Origin: Afipia birgiae 34632
GTDB taxonomy: Bacteria; Pseudomonadota; Alphaproteobacteria; Rhizobiales; Xanthobacteraceae
Length of the DNA: 64,000 bases
NCBI RefSeq assembly: GCF_000308295.2
Contig: NZ_HG326654.1
Span: 491,694-555,693, forward strand
Direction: 5' to 3'
Below are positions 33,217 to 42,091 of the stretch, piece after piece. A program made the position numbers and the translations under genes. Below the pieces are notes generated by a model. That model saw only the letters and a list, made by a program, of their open reading frames with translations, was not told the DNA's origin and ran no database searches. Numbering within the stretch: the stretch's first letter is position 1; every line of letters begins with the position of its first letter.

Positions 33217-35607
33217 TCATACACCCTCTGCGTTTCGCGTCGCGGATCGAACCAACTGAAAGATACGTTCGGGCGTCGCCGGCAACGTGTGGATTTCAAC
33301 CCCCAAGGGGGATAGCGCGTCCGAGATGGCATTCGCTATCGCGGCGGGCGCTCCGATAGTCCCCCCCTCGCCCATCCCCCGGAAACCTCCGATATTGTTC
33401 GGAAGGTCTGCCTCGATATGAAGAATTCCGATGTCTGGAACGTTCGTTGCAAGCGGCAGGAGATAATCGGCAAGGCTTGCCGTTACGACCTGGCCAGATT
33501 CATCATGCACGATCTCTTCCAGCAAGGCAGCGCCAATGCCCTGTGCCACGGCGCCCTGAATCTGGCCGTCGACAATCATTGGATTAATAATGCGGCCGCA
33601 GTCTTCAGCCACGACATACTTGCGGATTGTCACCCCATAGGTCTGCGGATCAATTTCAACCATGACCAGATGCGTGGACGAACAGGCCGTTCCGAAATAG
33701 GGATCGTAGGTTTCCGATGCGATGAGGTCTTCGCGCTGCTCTCGGGGAATTCTTCCCATCTGTGAATATACCGCATGCGCGACCTCCTTGAATGTCATCG
33801 AGACATTCGAATTACGCGCATAGATAAGGCCTTCCGAAGCATCGAGATCGTCGACTGGCACATTCATAAGATGAGCCGCGGCTTTCAGGACTTTTGCTTT
33901 CACCACCCTGGAAGACATCGTCGCGGCCCCGCCGGCAAGCACGGCTGACCTGCTTGCGAAGGTGCCGCTGCTCACCGGCGTCAACGCGCTGTCGCCATGC
34001 TGAATTTCCACATCTTCCAGCCTGCAACCCAATTCATCTGCTATGACCTGCGCAAGCGTGGTTTCCAGGCCCTGACCATGCGATGCAATGCCGAACGCAG
34101 CGGTAATTGCGCCGGTTGCGTCGATGCGGATTGAAGATGTCTCCGTGCCGGTATTAATCGGCATGCCGGGCGCAACCGAAATGCGCGAGCCTATGCCAGT
34201 CAGTTCTGCGTAGCTCGACAGACCGATGCCGACCCAGCGTCCCTCAGCCCGTGCGTCGTCGCGCTCGCGCAAAAGTGTGGGATAATCTGCGAGGTCGCAT
34301 GCTCCGCTCAGGCATTCCTGGAACGCGGATTTATCCCAGATGAGTCCCGATGCAGTCCGATACGGAAACTCCTCCGCGCGCACGAGATTGCGCCGCCGCA
34401 TTTCAACGGGATCCATTCCGATCTTGCGAGCGGCCATATCGATGAGCCGCTCCATCGCAAAGGTCGAAGCGGGACGGCCCACGCCGCGATAAGGCCCCGT
34501 CGGCGGCTTCGGCGTCAGGACGCCCCGCACGCGGCCTCGGTAATGCTGAAGACGATACGGGCCAGGCAGGAAACTTACGACCTGCACAGGTTCAAGCGCC
34601 CCCGTCCAGGGATAAATCGAATAGGCACCGATGTCCCCGATCACGTCAGCACGCAGACCAAGAAGCGTGCCGTCCTCATCCACGGCAAGCTCTGCATCGA
34701 TTAGCTGATCGAAGGCCTGACTCGTCGCCGATAAATCCTCAAGCCTGTCGCATACATACTTCACCGGGCGCCCAAGTTTTCGAGCGAGAGCACAGACTAG
34801 AATTTCCTCGTGATAGAGCGACCCCTTTCCGCCAAAGCTGCCACCGACATCCGGAGCGACGACGCGGATTCTGTTTCCGGGCAGGTCGAGGCAGTTCGAC
34901 AATGCGTCGCGTACAATACCCGGGATATTGGTCGAGGAGTGAAGCGTCAGCGCGAGGCGGCGGCGATCCCATTCTGCGAGATACGACCTATTTTCAATCG
35001 AGACGGCCGTCTTTCGCGTCATCCGGAATGTCGCTCTGACCGTCACCGGAGCCTGCGCGATCACGTTATCGACTTCGCCGCGCGCGAACTCGCGGGAAAT
35101 AATGACATTCGTTCCCGCTTCCTCGTGCAGGAGCGGAGCGTCATCCGCAACCGCGTCGACCTGCCGAATTGCAAACGGGAGCGCTTCGTATTCAATATGA
35201 ATATGTTCGAGCGCATCTTCGGCTGCATAACGGCTGTCGGCGAGCACGGCGACGACCGGTTCGCCCACATACCGAACCTTGCCACGGGCGAGCGGCCAGA
35301 TCGGCGTCGCGTAATAGTTCTTCATGGTCGATATCGGAACTGCCGGCTTCACCTCATCCTCGAGATCGGCGGCGCTAAAGACGGCAAAGACACCCGGCAC
35401 CGAAATCGCCTCGCCCGCATCGATCTTCACGATCCGCGCATGCGGCTGATCGCTACGGCGAATTGCCATGTGAAGAGTTTTGCTCGGGGTCATATCGTCG
35501 ACGTAGCGTCCAACGCCCGCGAGCAGGCGCGGATCTTCCGTGCGCTTGATCCTCTGTCCGACCATCTTGGGTCGCATCTCGACTGACGATGAGTCGAAAC
35601 GTTTCAT
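33217..35607 (-). CDS. Molybdenum hydroxylase large subunit (CoxL-like), system 2
   Basis: 796-aa molybdopterin subunit. It begins VGQRIKRTEDPRLLAGVGRYVDD, with the hammerhead domain to about residue 130. DVGGSFGGKGSLYHEE contains a Mo-cofactor glycine motif. The active-site loop reads TGPYRGVGR, again not the CO-dehydrogenase AYRCSFR. GAVAQGIGAALLEE and the catalytic Glu in FRGMGEGGTIGAPAA are in place. Start at ATG 35607 with GCGAGGG upstream; the open frame to 35748 overlaps coxS2. Gene order here is M-S-L, different from system 1 (L-S-M), so the two are not a recent tandem duplication. Confidence 0.93.
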   Translation of the reverse strand: MKRFDSSSVEMRPKMVGQRIKRTEDPRLLAGVGRYVDDMTPSKTLHMAIRRSDQPHARIVKIDAGEAISVPGVFAVFSAADLEDEVKPAVPISTMKNYYATPIWPLARGKVRYVGEPVVAVLADSRYAAEDALEHIHIEYEALPFAIRQVDAVADDAPLLHEEAGTNVIISREFARGEVDNVIAQAPVTVRATFRMTRKTAVSIENRSYLAEWDRRRLALTLHSSTNIPGIVRDALSNCLDLPGNRIRVVAPDVGGSFGGKGSLYHEEILVCALARKLGRPVKYVCDRLEDLSATSQAFDQLIDAELAVDEDGTLLGLRADVIGDIGAYSIYPWTGALEPVQVVSFLPGPYRLQHYRGRVRGVLTPKPPTGPYRGVGRPASTFAMERLIDMAARKIGMDPVEMRRRNLVRAEEFPYRTASGLIWDKSAFQECLSGACDLADYPTLLRERDDARAEGRWVGIGLSSYAELTGIGSRISVAPGMPINTGTETSSIRIDATGAITAAFGIASHGQGLETTLAQVIADELGCRLEDVEIQHGDSALTPVSSGTFASRSAVLAGGAATMSSRVVKAKVLKAAAHLMNVPVDDLDASEGLIYARNSNVSMTFKEVAHAVYSQMGRIPREQREDLIASETYDPYFGTACSSTHLVMVEIDPQTYGVTIRKYVVAEDCGRIINPMIVDGQIQGAVAQGIGAALLEEIVHDESGQVVTASLADYLLPLATNVPDIGILHIEADLPNNIGGFRGMGEGGTIGAPAAIANAISDALSPLGVEIHTLPATPERIFQLVRSATRNAEGV

Positions 35608-35638
35608 GTCCGAACCCTCGCGTGACTGGAAGGAAGTC

Positions 35639-36121
35639 TCACTTGAACGAGGCCCTTTCCCTGGCCAGTTCGCGCACCGCGTTGACGATATGCTCGTAAC
35701 CGGTACACCGGCATATATTGCCCGAGAGAGCTTCACGAATTTCGTCATCGGTGTCGAGGCTGTGATGCAGGAGCATGTCCGTGATGGTCATCACGAAACC
35801 AGGCGTACAAAAACCGCACTGTAGTCCATGATGATCGCGGAAAGCCTGCTGGACACGGCCGAGATGCTCAATCGTTCCTAGCCCCTCGACGGTCTGAATG
35901 TCGGCACCGTCCGTCTGCACCGCAAGCGTTAGGCAGGAACGCGCGCTACGCCCGTCGAGCAAAATCGTGCAGGCCCCACAAACACCATGCTCACATCCGA
36001 CATGCGTGCCAGTGAGCCCGAGTTCATGACGCAGGAAATCCGACAGCAGCATGCGGGGCTCGACAAGCTGCGTGTAGGATTGCCCATTCACGGACACCGT
36101 GATTGACACCCGCTTGCTCAC
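35639..36121 (-). CDS. Molybdenum hydroxylase 2Fe-2S subunit (CoxS-like), system 2
   Basis: 160-aa subunit with both [2Fe-2S] sets complete: GCEHGVCGACTILLDG plus SCLTLA, and LQCGFCTPGFVMT plus GNICRCTGYEHIV. I chose the GTG at 36121 (MSKRVSITV), which overlaps the coxM2 stop as GTGA; a start at 36148 is also open. It transfers electrons between the Mo centre and FAD. Confidence 0.94.
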   Translation of the reverse strand: MSKRVSITVSVNGQSYTQLVEPRMLLSDFLRHELGLTGTHVGCEHGVCGACTILLDGRSARSCLTLAVQTDGADIQTVEGLGTIEHLGRVQQAFRDHHGLQCGFCTPGFVMTITDMLLHHSLDTDDEIREALSGNICRCTGYEHIVNAVRELARERASFK

Positions 36122-36993
36122 TTTGTCCCCTTTTCCGATCGGGACCACGCATCGATTATAGCGCGACCAGCAAGGGCTCCGGCTAAGTGTCGGCGGTAAT
36201 CTGCAGATGCATGTAGATCGGAATTAGGTTCAAGCTCCGCTTGAAGAGCCTCAACGGCTTTTTTCAAAAGATCGGAATTGATCTCACGACCCTCGAGCAT
36301 CTCCTCCACCTGCGGCATCCGCATTGATATTTCCCCAACACCCATCACTCCGATGCGGACACCCGATGCGGCGCAGTCATGCCGTTGCATTGTGACCGCG
36401 ACCGCGGCAAGGGCGTAATCACCATGACGCCGCGCGAATTCGTGAAATCCCCAGCCCGTTCCACCGGGCAATACATCGACCTCGACCTCTGTGACGAACT
36501 CATCTGGCTCCAGCACAGTGGCCATGGCGCCGATAAAGAAATCTTGCGCGGGAACTTCGCGGCGTCCTCGGGGCGATGCAATGTGCATTATTCCATTGAG
36601 CAGGAGTGACATCATCGGCATCTCAGCTGCTGAATCAGCGTGACAAATGCTGCCACAAAACGTGCCACGATTTCGGACTGTTAGATGAGCCACATGCTTC
36701 ATTGTGTGATGAAGGACAGGAATGTGCTGCTGAACAAGCTCACTTGCACCCGTCATACGATGACGGACTAGCGCACCAATAGAAAGCCTCGCGCCTCGAA
36801 TCTGTATAATATCGAGATCAACAATTCGATTAATATCCACTAAGATAGATGGTTGGACCAAGCGAAAGTTCATCATCGGCATTAAGCTCTGTCCGCCCGC
36901 AATCAGCTTGCCATCTCCGCCTGCGGCAGCAAGCGTTTGCACGGCATGCTCCACACTTTCAGCGCGGACATAATCAAAAACCGCTGGCTTCAT
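36118..36993 (-). CDS. Molybdenum hydroxylase FAD subunit (CoxM-like), system 2
   Basis: 291-aa FAD subunit: MKPAVFDYVRAESVEHAV start, LIAGGQSLMPMMNFRL flavin motif near residue 35 and VRNRGTFCGSICHADSAAEMP near 107. The second motif has Cys in place of the first Gly of the usual T-I-G-G-S. C-terminal CO_deh_flav_C domain ends SRSEKGTK. First gene of the leftward coxMSL operon; a palindrome at 37060-37080 lies 67 bp upstream of its start. Confidence 0.92.
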   Translation of the reverse strand: MKPAVFDYVRAESVEHAVQTLAAAGGDGKLIAGGQSLMPMMNFRLVQPSILVDINRIVDLDIIQIRGARLSIGALVRHRMTGASELVQQHIPVLHHTMKHVAHLTVRNRGTFCGSICHADSAAEMPMMSLLLNGIMHIASPRGRREVPAQDFFIGAMATVLEPDEFVTEVEVDVLPGGTGWGFHEFARRHGDYALAAVAVTMQRHDCAASGVRIGVMGVGEISMRMPQVEEMLEGREINSDLLKKAVEALQAELEPNSDLHASADYRRHLAGALAGRAIIDAWSRSEKGTK

Positions 36994-37652
36994 TACGCGG
37001 CCCCCTCAACCGACCCAGGATATTATTCAAATGAAAATGAGATCGACGGTGACTTGCATTATTAGACTAATATGGCATATGTCAACATTGCCGAAGTTCG
37101 CTCAGCGCAGATAGCTTCGGTGTGAATCATTGGACTTTGGATCAGACCTTATCGGCGATAGTCCACAAATGCCTTGCCCAACCAGAAGGACGGTGAAGCC
37201 GCCTGTTTAGCAATCAGCGCGCTAGGAGCAGCCGCGGTAATATCGACCGCAAGCATTCGGTATCAAGATACTTTTAATTCCTCACGAGAAAACAAGCGTG
37301 TTTGCTCGAAGACGTGAATGTTTTTTCGGCAAGCACTGTCTCTGAATTTACGATCATTTGACGCCGGACACGTCCGGCAAATCATTGAGCTTCTTGAACA
37401 CGAGAACTGCTCCAAGTTTCGATCTCGTACCCGCAATTACAGTTATAATTGCCCTTATCTAGAAAAGGCACCTCGATTAGCGTGCGCTCATAAAGAGCGT
37501 GGCATTGTTCACATTTTACAATTGAGCTCATAGTCATAATCTACGCTATGGAAATCGATTTTTCCACATCGTTCGCTGGCCATTCCATAACGCGTCATTA
37601 TGCGAACTTTTGTTGTAGACGCCAGATAGAGAAGTTGACGGGTTGGCCGGCG
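36994..37652. other. AT-richer non-coding stretch between cox operon and ImmA-like gene
   Basis: About 660 bp that apart from the palindromes at 37060-37080 shows no gene I can support. Short frames such as 37318-37533 have no good ribosome site and no recognisable sequence. Base composition is visibly richer in A/T than the flanking operons, consistent with a junction between separately acquired segments. Confidence 0.5.
37060..37080. promoter_or_regulatory. Overlapping palindromes upstream of the second cox operon
   Basis: TATTAGACTAATA (37060-37072; arms TATTAG/CTAATA around one base) overlaps ATATGGCATAT (37070-37080; arms ATATG/CATAT). The location, 67 bp before the coxM2 start, suits an operator. 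The central TAGACTA recurs inverted at 30743-30749. Confidence 0.45.
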
Positions 37653-38036
37653 TCAGGTGTTTCGGCTGGCTGCCAAGTACGAGCGCTGCCGCTTATCGAT
37701 ATCGCGATGGTTCTTTTCATACCATTGGATTGAGGCCTCAGCGCGCTCCCGCATCCGAGACGTCCAAAGCAGCGCGTTCCTCTTTGCCCACTTCCAGGCA
37801 GCTCTCTCGCGGACTAATACCCTGGGACTGCTTTGATTTGGTCCTAACACATGGCCTAGTTCATGTAGCGCGACCGCATAACTCAACACCGATCTGATAG
37901 GTGTGATATAAATTTCTTCGCTTACTCGCATCGAGTACGAGCGGGTCAGCCTATTCAAACTACGATGAATAACGATCTGATTTTCATCGGCAATCAATTG
38001 GACGTGTTTATCCATTTCACCTGCAGTTAAAGACAT
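37653..38036 (-). CDS. ImmA/IrrE-like zinc metallopeptidase
   Basis: 127-aa protein with HELGHVLG at about residue 58 (HExxH zinc motif), followed by ERAAWKWAKRNAL, where the Glu is placed like the third zinc ligand of ImmA/IrrE (M78) peptidases. ATG start behind GAGGTCG. Lies 72 bp downstream of an XRE repressor gene on the same strand. In mobile elements such pairs work as repressor plus antirepressor protease: the peptidase cleaves the repressor after a signal. That role is inferred from the pairing. Confidence 0.72.
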   Translation of the reverse strand: MSLTAGEMDKHVQLIADENQIVIHRSLNRLTRSYSMRVSEEIYITPIRSVLSYAVALHELGHVLGPNQSSPRVLVRERAAWKWAKRNALLWTSRMRERAEASIQWYEKNHRDIDKRQRSYLAASRNT

Positions 38037-38108
38037 ATGAAGCGACCTCTTTATGTGCTGATCGCCTCGCCGACAAGTTTTACCGCGGCTGGCGAAGCAA
38101 AGGCTGGG

Positions 38109-38369
38109 CTACCGCTTTTTCCTCCCTTTTCGAAGCGTGGCTGGCGGCTTCTCGTTTGCTTTTGGGACGGCCAGAAGATCAGCGACGGGCACATCCAAGG
38201 CAGCCGCTAATCTCTCCAAGGTCTCGGCGGTCGGATTTTCGACCCCACGCTCGATTCGTCCGACGTAGGACCTGTCCACGCCGGCATCGACAGCCAGCGC
38301 TTCCTGCGACAGGCCGCGCTTAACCCGCAGTTTTCGAACATTCCAGGCCACGAGCGCTGTCGCTTTCAT
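38109..38369 (-). CDS. XRE-family HTH repressor
   Basis: 86-aa protein with a complete HTH_3 domain (VAWNVRKLRVKRGLSQEALAV, GVDRSYVGRIERGVENPTAETLERLAAALDV) and a short basic tail (LRKGRKKR). Likely represses its own promoter and possibly the divergent RNase J-like gene, which starts 72 bp away at 38442. The downstream ImmA-like peptidase may cleave it. Confidence 0.9.
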   Translation of the reverse strand: MKATALVAWNVRKLRVKRGLSQEALAVDAGVDRSYVGRIERGVENPTAETLERLAAALDVPVADLLAVPKANEKPPATLRKGRKKR

Positions 38370-38385
38370 AAGCGAAACAAACGAC

Positions 38386-38415
38386 TTGGCGGCCCATTAA
38401 AACACGCACTATAAT
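38386..38415 (+). promoter_or_regulatory. Candidate sigma-70 promoter of the RNase J-like gene
   Basis: TTGGCG (38386-38391), 18-bp spacer, TATAAT (38410-38415). The -10 is a consensus match. It would give a leader of about 20 nt before the GTG at 38442 and overlaps the region from which the XRE gene is transcribed leftward, so the XRE protein could control it. Confidence 0.45.
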
Positions 38416-38441
38416 GTCCCTATTAGAGATTTGGGGCTGTT

Positions 38442-39689
38442 GTGCGCATTCGCATTCATCGTGGGACGAAAGAGATCGGCGGGACCTGTGTCGAGCTAGC
38501 GGCCGACGGTGGCCGAATTCTACTGGACCTGGGATTGCCGCTGGACGGCGATGCGGACGAGGTCAGCGTCCATCCGACAGTAGACGGACTCGCAGGCGGC
38601 GGGGATTTGCTGGCTCTGGTTCTGTCCCATGGTCACGTCGACCACTGGGGGCTGGCCCATCTCGCCGGACCTGATCTCCCCGTTGCGCTAGGCGCTGCAA
38701 CTCACCGCATTCTGAAGGCCGCAGCCCCGTTTGTGCCCAGACCCTATGTGCCGGCGAGACCGCTCGAGTTCACAAGTGGTACGTCGCTGGAGTTTGGTCC
38801 GTTTCGGGTAACGCCGCATCTGGTCGATCATTCCGCGTATGATGCTTATGCCCTTGAGGTGGAAGCTGACGGCAAGCGCCTGTTCTATTCCGGCGATATC
38901 CGGGCACATGGCCGCAAGGCTGCTCTATTTGAGCGACTCATCGCCCATCCTCCTCGTCCAATCGACGTGATGCTGATGGAAGGGTCGAGCTTCGGTCGCC
39001 TGAGCCCCGATCACGTCTTCCCAACCGAGGCCGAAGTCGAGCAGCGCCTGGTCGATGTGTTTCTGGCAACGGACGGTCTGGCGCTAGTCGCAGCCTCGGC
39101 GCAAAATATCGATCGCATGGTCAGCCTCTATCGGGCCTGCAAGCGTACCGGCAGAACGCTGATCATCGATCTCTATGCCGCCGAGATTCTTCGCGCCACA
39201 GAGAACGCCAATATCCCTCAGTCAGACTGGCCGCATGTTGCGGTGTACGTGCCGCAGTATCAGCGCATCCAGATCAAGCGCAGCGGCCGCTTCGACCTTC
39301 TAGATCCTCACAAGACCAACCGTGTTTTCGTGGAGCGGCTTGAGGACCTGGCGCCTCGGGCGGCGATGCTCTTCCGACCAGCAATGCTGCGCGATCTCGA
39401 TCATGCCGGCTGCCTGTCCGGCGCACGCGCCATCTGGTCGCAATGGGACGGCTATCTCAAACAGGAGCGCGGCCTCGCCCTCCTCGCCGAGCTCGAAGCA
39501 CGGGGCATCCCGCTCGATCACGCCCATACCTCCGGCCACGCCAGCATCCCCGATCTGAAGCGCCTCGCTGAAGCGATTCGGCCGAAGATGCTGGTGCCGA
39601 TCCATACCTATGAGCCGGAGCAGTTTCCAGCGCATTTCCAGGCCGTCAGTCTCAAGAATGATGGCGAATGGTGGGACGTTGCAACATGA
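38442..39689 (+). CDS. RNase J-like metallo-beta-lactamase/beta-CASP nuclease
   Basis: 415-aa di-zinc nuclease of the RNase J/beta-CASP type. MBL core: HRGTKEIGGTCVEL near residue 5, LSHGHVDHWG (HxHxDH) near 66, LVDHSAYDAY near 127 and YSGDIRAHGR near 147. The beta-CASP insert follows, with AASAQNIDRMVSLYRACKRTGR. C-terminal TSGHAS and PIHTYEPE give the remaining ligands. It lacks the long C-terminal domain of housekeeping RNase J (about 550 aa). Translated from GTG. The next gene overlaps its stop by 4 bp, suggesting a two-gene unit. Could process RNA or DNA of invading elements. Confidence 0.88.
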   Translation: MRIRIHRGTKEIGGTCVELAADGGRILLDLGLPLDGDADEVSVHPTVDGLAGGGDLLALVLSHGHVDHWGLAHLAGPDLPVALGAATHRILKAAAPFVPRPYVPARPLEFTSGTSLEFGPFRVTPHLVDHSAYDAYALEVEADGKRLFYSGDIRAHGRKAALFERLIAHPPRPIDVMLMEGSSFGRLSPDHVFPTEAEVEQRLVDVFLATDGLALVAASAQNIDRMVSLYRACKRTGRTLIIDLYAAEILRATENANIPQSDWPHVAVYVPQYQRIQIKRSGRFDLLDPHKTNRVFVERLEDLAPRAAMLFRPAMLRDLDHAGCLSGARAIWSQWDGYLKQERGLALLAELEARGIPLDHAHTSGHASIPDLKRLAEAIRPKMLVPIHTYEPEQFPAHFQAVSLKNDGEWWDVAT

Positions 39690-40669
39690 CCATCCAGCAG
39701 ACGCCCTCAAGCCACGGCGTGAGTGGCGCTTTCCTCGATGCGCTCGACAATCTCGCTCAGAAGCCATCGTGGTGGCACAACGTCCTATTGCGGGACGATG
39801 TGTTCATCGCAGTGCGAGCAAACTCACTCAATGTCTACCACCGGGGTGCCTCGATCTTCCGGATCGACGATGGCGGAGGCGGTCGGATAATTCCGTGGAC
39901 ACACACCAAGTACCTGATCCGTCAGCAGCAGGTATTGGCACAACTTCACGATGACGGGCATTTTGAACCTTCCGATATCGGTTGGTCACAATACGCTGGC
40001 CCATCGACACTCTCCGACATGATCCGCTCAGCCACCGATCTCGCTGGAGCTGAAAAGAGCGGATTGCATCCGCTGATAGTCGGCAGCTCAAAGGTCATCG
40101 ACGTCGAGCTGTCACTGCTTCGGGCAAGCTCGACCCTCGACGAGAGTCTGCCTGACGCAGACGTGCAATCATCCGACACCACGTCCATCGATCGGGCCCA
40201 GGATCGATTGGATGTCGTCACGGTCGAGAACCGTGGCGGCAAGCCATTCATCGTTTTCCATGAAGCAAAGCATTTCAGCAATCCTGCCTTGAGGGCCAAA
40301 GGTGAGCCTGCCGTTCTGGCTCAGATCGTGCGTTACCAGGCAACGCTCAGGCAGCATGATGCAACACTGCGACAGCGCTACGTCGCTGTCTGTCAGGCGC
40401 TGGTCCGTCTCCGCACCATGCGAACTGCGGCCCGCACTGCCCTCCCCGCAAACAGACCGCTACTCGAACCTGATCCCCTGATCGCCGCCATCGCCTCAGG
40501 TCAGGCCCAGGCCGAGATTGACCCTGATCCGCGGCTGATTGTGTTCGGTTTCGACGGCGATCAACGCGACGGGCGGTGGGAACGGGACGCCAAGCGTCTG
40601 CGGGATCATCAGCCATCCCTCAAGATCCGGGCGATCGGAAACACCCGATCGGCGCGTGAATTTTTCTGA
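39686..40669 (+). CDS. Hypothetical protein with PD-(D/E)XK-nuclease-like motif
   Basis: 327-aa protein of unrecognised family. Residues about 175-200 read DVVTVENRGGKPFIVFHEAKHFSN, where the D...EAK spacing looks like the core of a PD-(D/E)XK nuclease (Glu-x-Lys on a strand). A downstream YQATLRQHD segment might be the supporting helix. No membrane segment or signal peptide. ATG 39686 overlaps the stop of the RNase J-like gene (ATGA), so the two are translationally coupled. I infer a nuclease-related or defence-related role from motif and context only. Confidence 0.6.
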   Translation: MTIQQTPSSHGVSGAFLDALDNLAQKPSWWHNVLLRDDVFIAVRANSLNVYHRGASIFRIDDGGGGRIIPWTHTKYLIRQQQVLAQLHDDGHFEPSDIGWSQYAGPSTLSDMIRSATDLAGAEKSGLHPLIVGSSKVIDVELSLLRASSTLDESLPDADVQSSDTTSIDRAQDRLDVVTVENRGGKPFIVFHEAKHFSNPALRAKGEPAVLAQIVRYQATLRQHDATLRQRYVAVCQALVRLRTMRTAARTALPANRPLLEPDPLIAAIASGQAQAEIDPDPRLIVFGFDGDQRDGRWERDAKRLRDHQPSLKIRAIGNTRSAREFF

Positions 40670-40804
40670 TGTCGCGGTACTCGTGCCCTGAAATGCGGCT
40701 TTCGGGAGACACTCGACCTTTCTTTGCAAAACCCCGCAATTCCTCGGGGCCTCATTTGAATCTAGGGGGCACGGGCTGTCCGTGCCTTTAATCTGGGATT
40801 CTGC

Positions 40805-41533
40805 ATGAAGGTTATTGCCTATTACCGCGTCCGACCGAACGAGCCCGTGCACTCTGATATTGCATTGCAAGAACAACGTGAAGCCGTCAAAACTTGGATC
40901 GAGGGCCATCAGGCGGCTGTCCAGGCCGAATACGTCGAGCCCGAGACTGACGGCTTCGCGCGCCCGCAATTGCGACAAGCCATGGAGGACTGCAAACAGT
41001 CCGGCGCCACCCTGCTGATCGCCCGTACTGAGGCCATCGGCAGCGGCGCAGAATTCTCTCCGCGAATTTGGAGTATTTCGGTTGCGTTCGCGCCGGAGTC
41101 ATCGCGCGAGCGCGGCTACATCGCTCTTGCTCCGGAGAAAGCTCCACCCGACCTCACCTTGTATTTTCCGGACTTCCGCAGCCTGAAGACCATGCCGGTG
41201 TATCTGTGCAATGGGACAGACGAGCCCATTCACAATATCGCTGTCAGGACGATCGGCCTGACCTCGAAATTCACAACGCCAAATCCGACCACCCCTGACG
41301 GGAGTGGCTCCGCGTCTGAGCAGCCCCTATCGACGACACCGACCGCATTTTCGATTGACCGGCTGGATGCGCGACGTGCCGCTGTGATCGATCGTTACGA
41401 TCCGATGTTTGACAGCGATTTCATCACTGCTTTCGAGATCACGTTCCTCGATAAGCAGGAACAGACGCAACGGCTAACAGCATTCCTCAATGCCGCGCCT
41501 CTATCGTCGGCTTACATCGCCCTGAAGAAATAA
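40805..41533 (+). CDS. Resolvase-N-terminal-like protein without the catalytic Ser, novel C-terminus
   Basis: 242-aa protein. Residues 1-80 resemble a serine-recombinase catalytic domain (MKVIAYYRVRPNEPVHSDIA, LQEQREAVKTWI, GATLLIARTEAIGSG), but the position of the nucleophile (RVS in active enzymes) is Arg-Val-Arg-Pro, and no nearby Ser fits. The remaining 160 residues are not a recombinase DNA-binding domain and match nothing I recognise (VYLCNGTDEPIHNIAVRTIG; FDSDFITAFEITFLD). Probably a repurposed sensor or scaffold. Lies alone between the nuclease-like module and a small membrane protein, all on the plus strand. Confidence 0.7.
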   Translation: MKVIAYYRVRPNEPVHSDIALQEQREAVKTWIEGHQAAVQAEYVEPETDGFARPQLRQAMEDCKQSGATLLIARTEAIGSGAEFSPRIWSISVAFAPESSRERGYIALAPEKAPPDLTLYFPDFRSLKTMPVYLCNGTDEPIHNIAVRTIGLTSKFTTPNPTTPDGSGSASEQPLSTTPTAFSIDRLDARRAAVIDRYDPMFDSDFITAFEITFLDKQEQTQRLTAFLNAAPLSSAYIALKK

Positions 41534-41637
41534 CCGCTAGCCCGACAAAGCCTCGACGCGCGCCTTTCAACGGCGGCGGCGAACGATGCCCCATGCCCCC
41601 TGATCGTTTCGAAACTCCCGCAGAGAAAGAGCTACCC

Positions 41638-42027
41638 ATGACAATGTCGTTTTCAAAATCGAACCTTATGACCGGTATTGCTTTCGCGGCCCTGTTCGGA
41701 GGCGTCATCATTATCCTGCGCCTTGCAACAGGCGGATATGGTGGCCCCACCAGCATTCCCGAATGCAACAGCAACACCACCCGCGACATGCTGCAGGATG
41801 CCTTCAAGAATTCGCCTCAAGCCGCGCTCGGCCTGAAGCTGCTCAAGATCGGCGAAATGTCCGTTGTTGGGAAGGACCTGCTCGACGAGAACAACGAGGT
41901 CCGCCACCGCGTTTGCGTCGCCGACATCTTTACGAACCTTGGGCGGAAGCCGGTGTACTTCAACATGTCCTGGGCCGACGCCAAAAAGACGCAGGTCTAT
42001 CTCGAAGCACCCATGCTGCCGTTCTGA
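41638..42027 (+). CDS. Small single-pass membrane protein, unknown
   Basis: 129-aa protein with one N-terminal hydrophobic segment (MTGIAFAALFGGVIIILRLATGG, about 11-33), then a soluble domain with two cysteines (IPECNSNTTRD and HRVCVADIF). It would be a membrane-anchored, mostly extracytoplasmic protein. The start is taken at ATG 41638 rather than 41593 because the shorter form begins just before the membrane segment. Unrecognised; convergent with the terminase gene. Confidence 0.6.
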   Translation: MTMSFSKSNLMTGIAFAALFGGVIIILRLATGGYGGPTSIPECNSNTTRDMLQDAFKNSPQAALGLKLLKIGEMSVVGKDLLDENNEVRHRVCVADIFTNLGRKPVYFNMSWADAKKTQVYLEAPMLPF

Positions 42028-42091
42028 CGGCAATCAGGAGGCTTTCAACGCCCGTATGGAGACCGCTCCGGTCGCATCCCCCTGATCGCCA

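Noticed and set aside
37227-37242. A 16-base match (AGCAGCCGCGGTAATA) to the universally conserved 515-530 segment of 16S rRNA.
   Set aside because: The bases on either side do not match 16S rRNA, and no other rRNA segment is nearby. Probably chance or a tiny recombined fragment; not an rRNA gene.
37318-37533. 71-aa frame in the A/T-rich gap before the ImmA-like gene.
   Set aside because: No ribosome site and no family resemblance; stop-poor only over a short distance.
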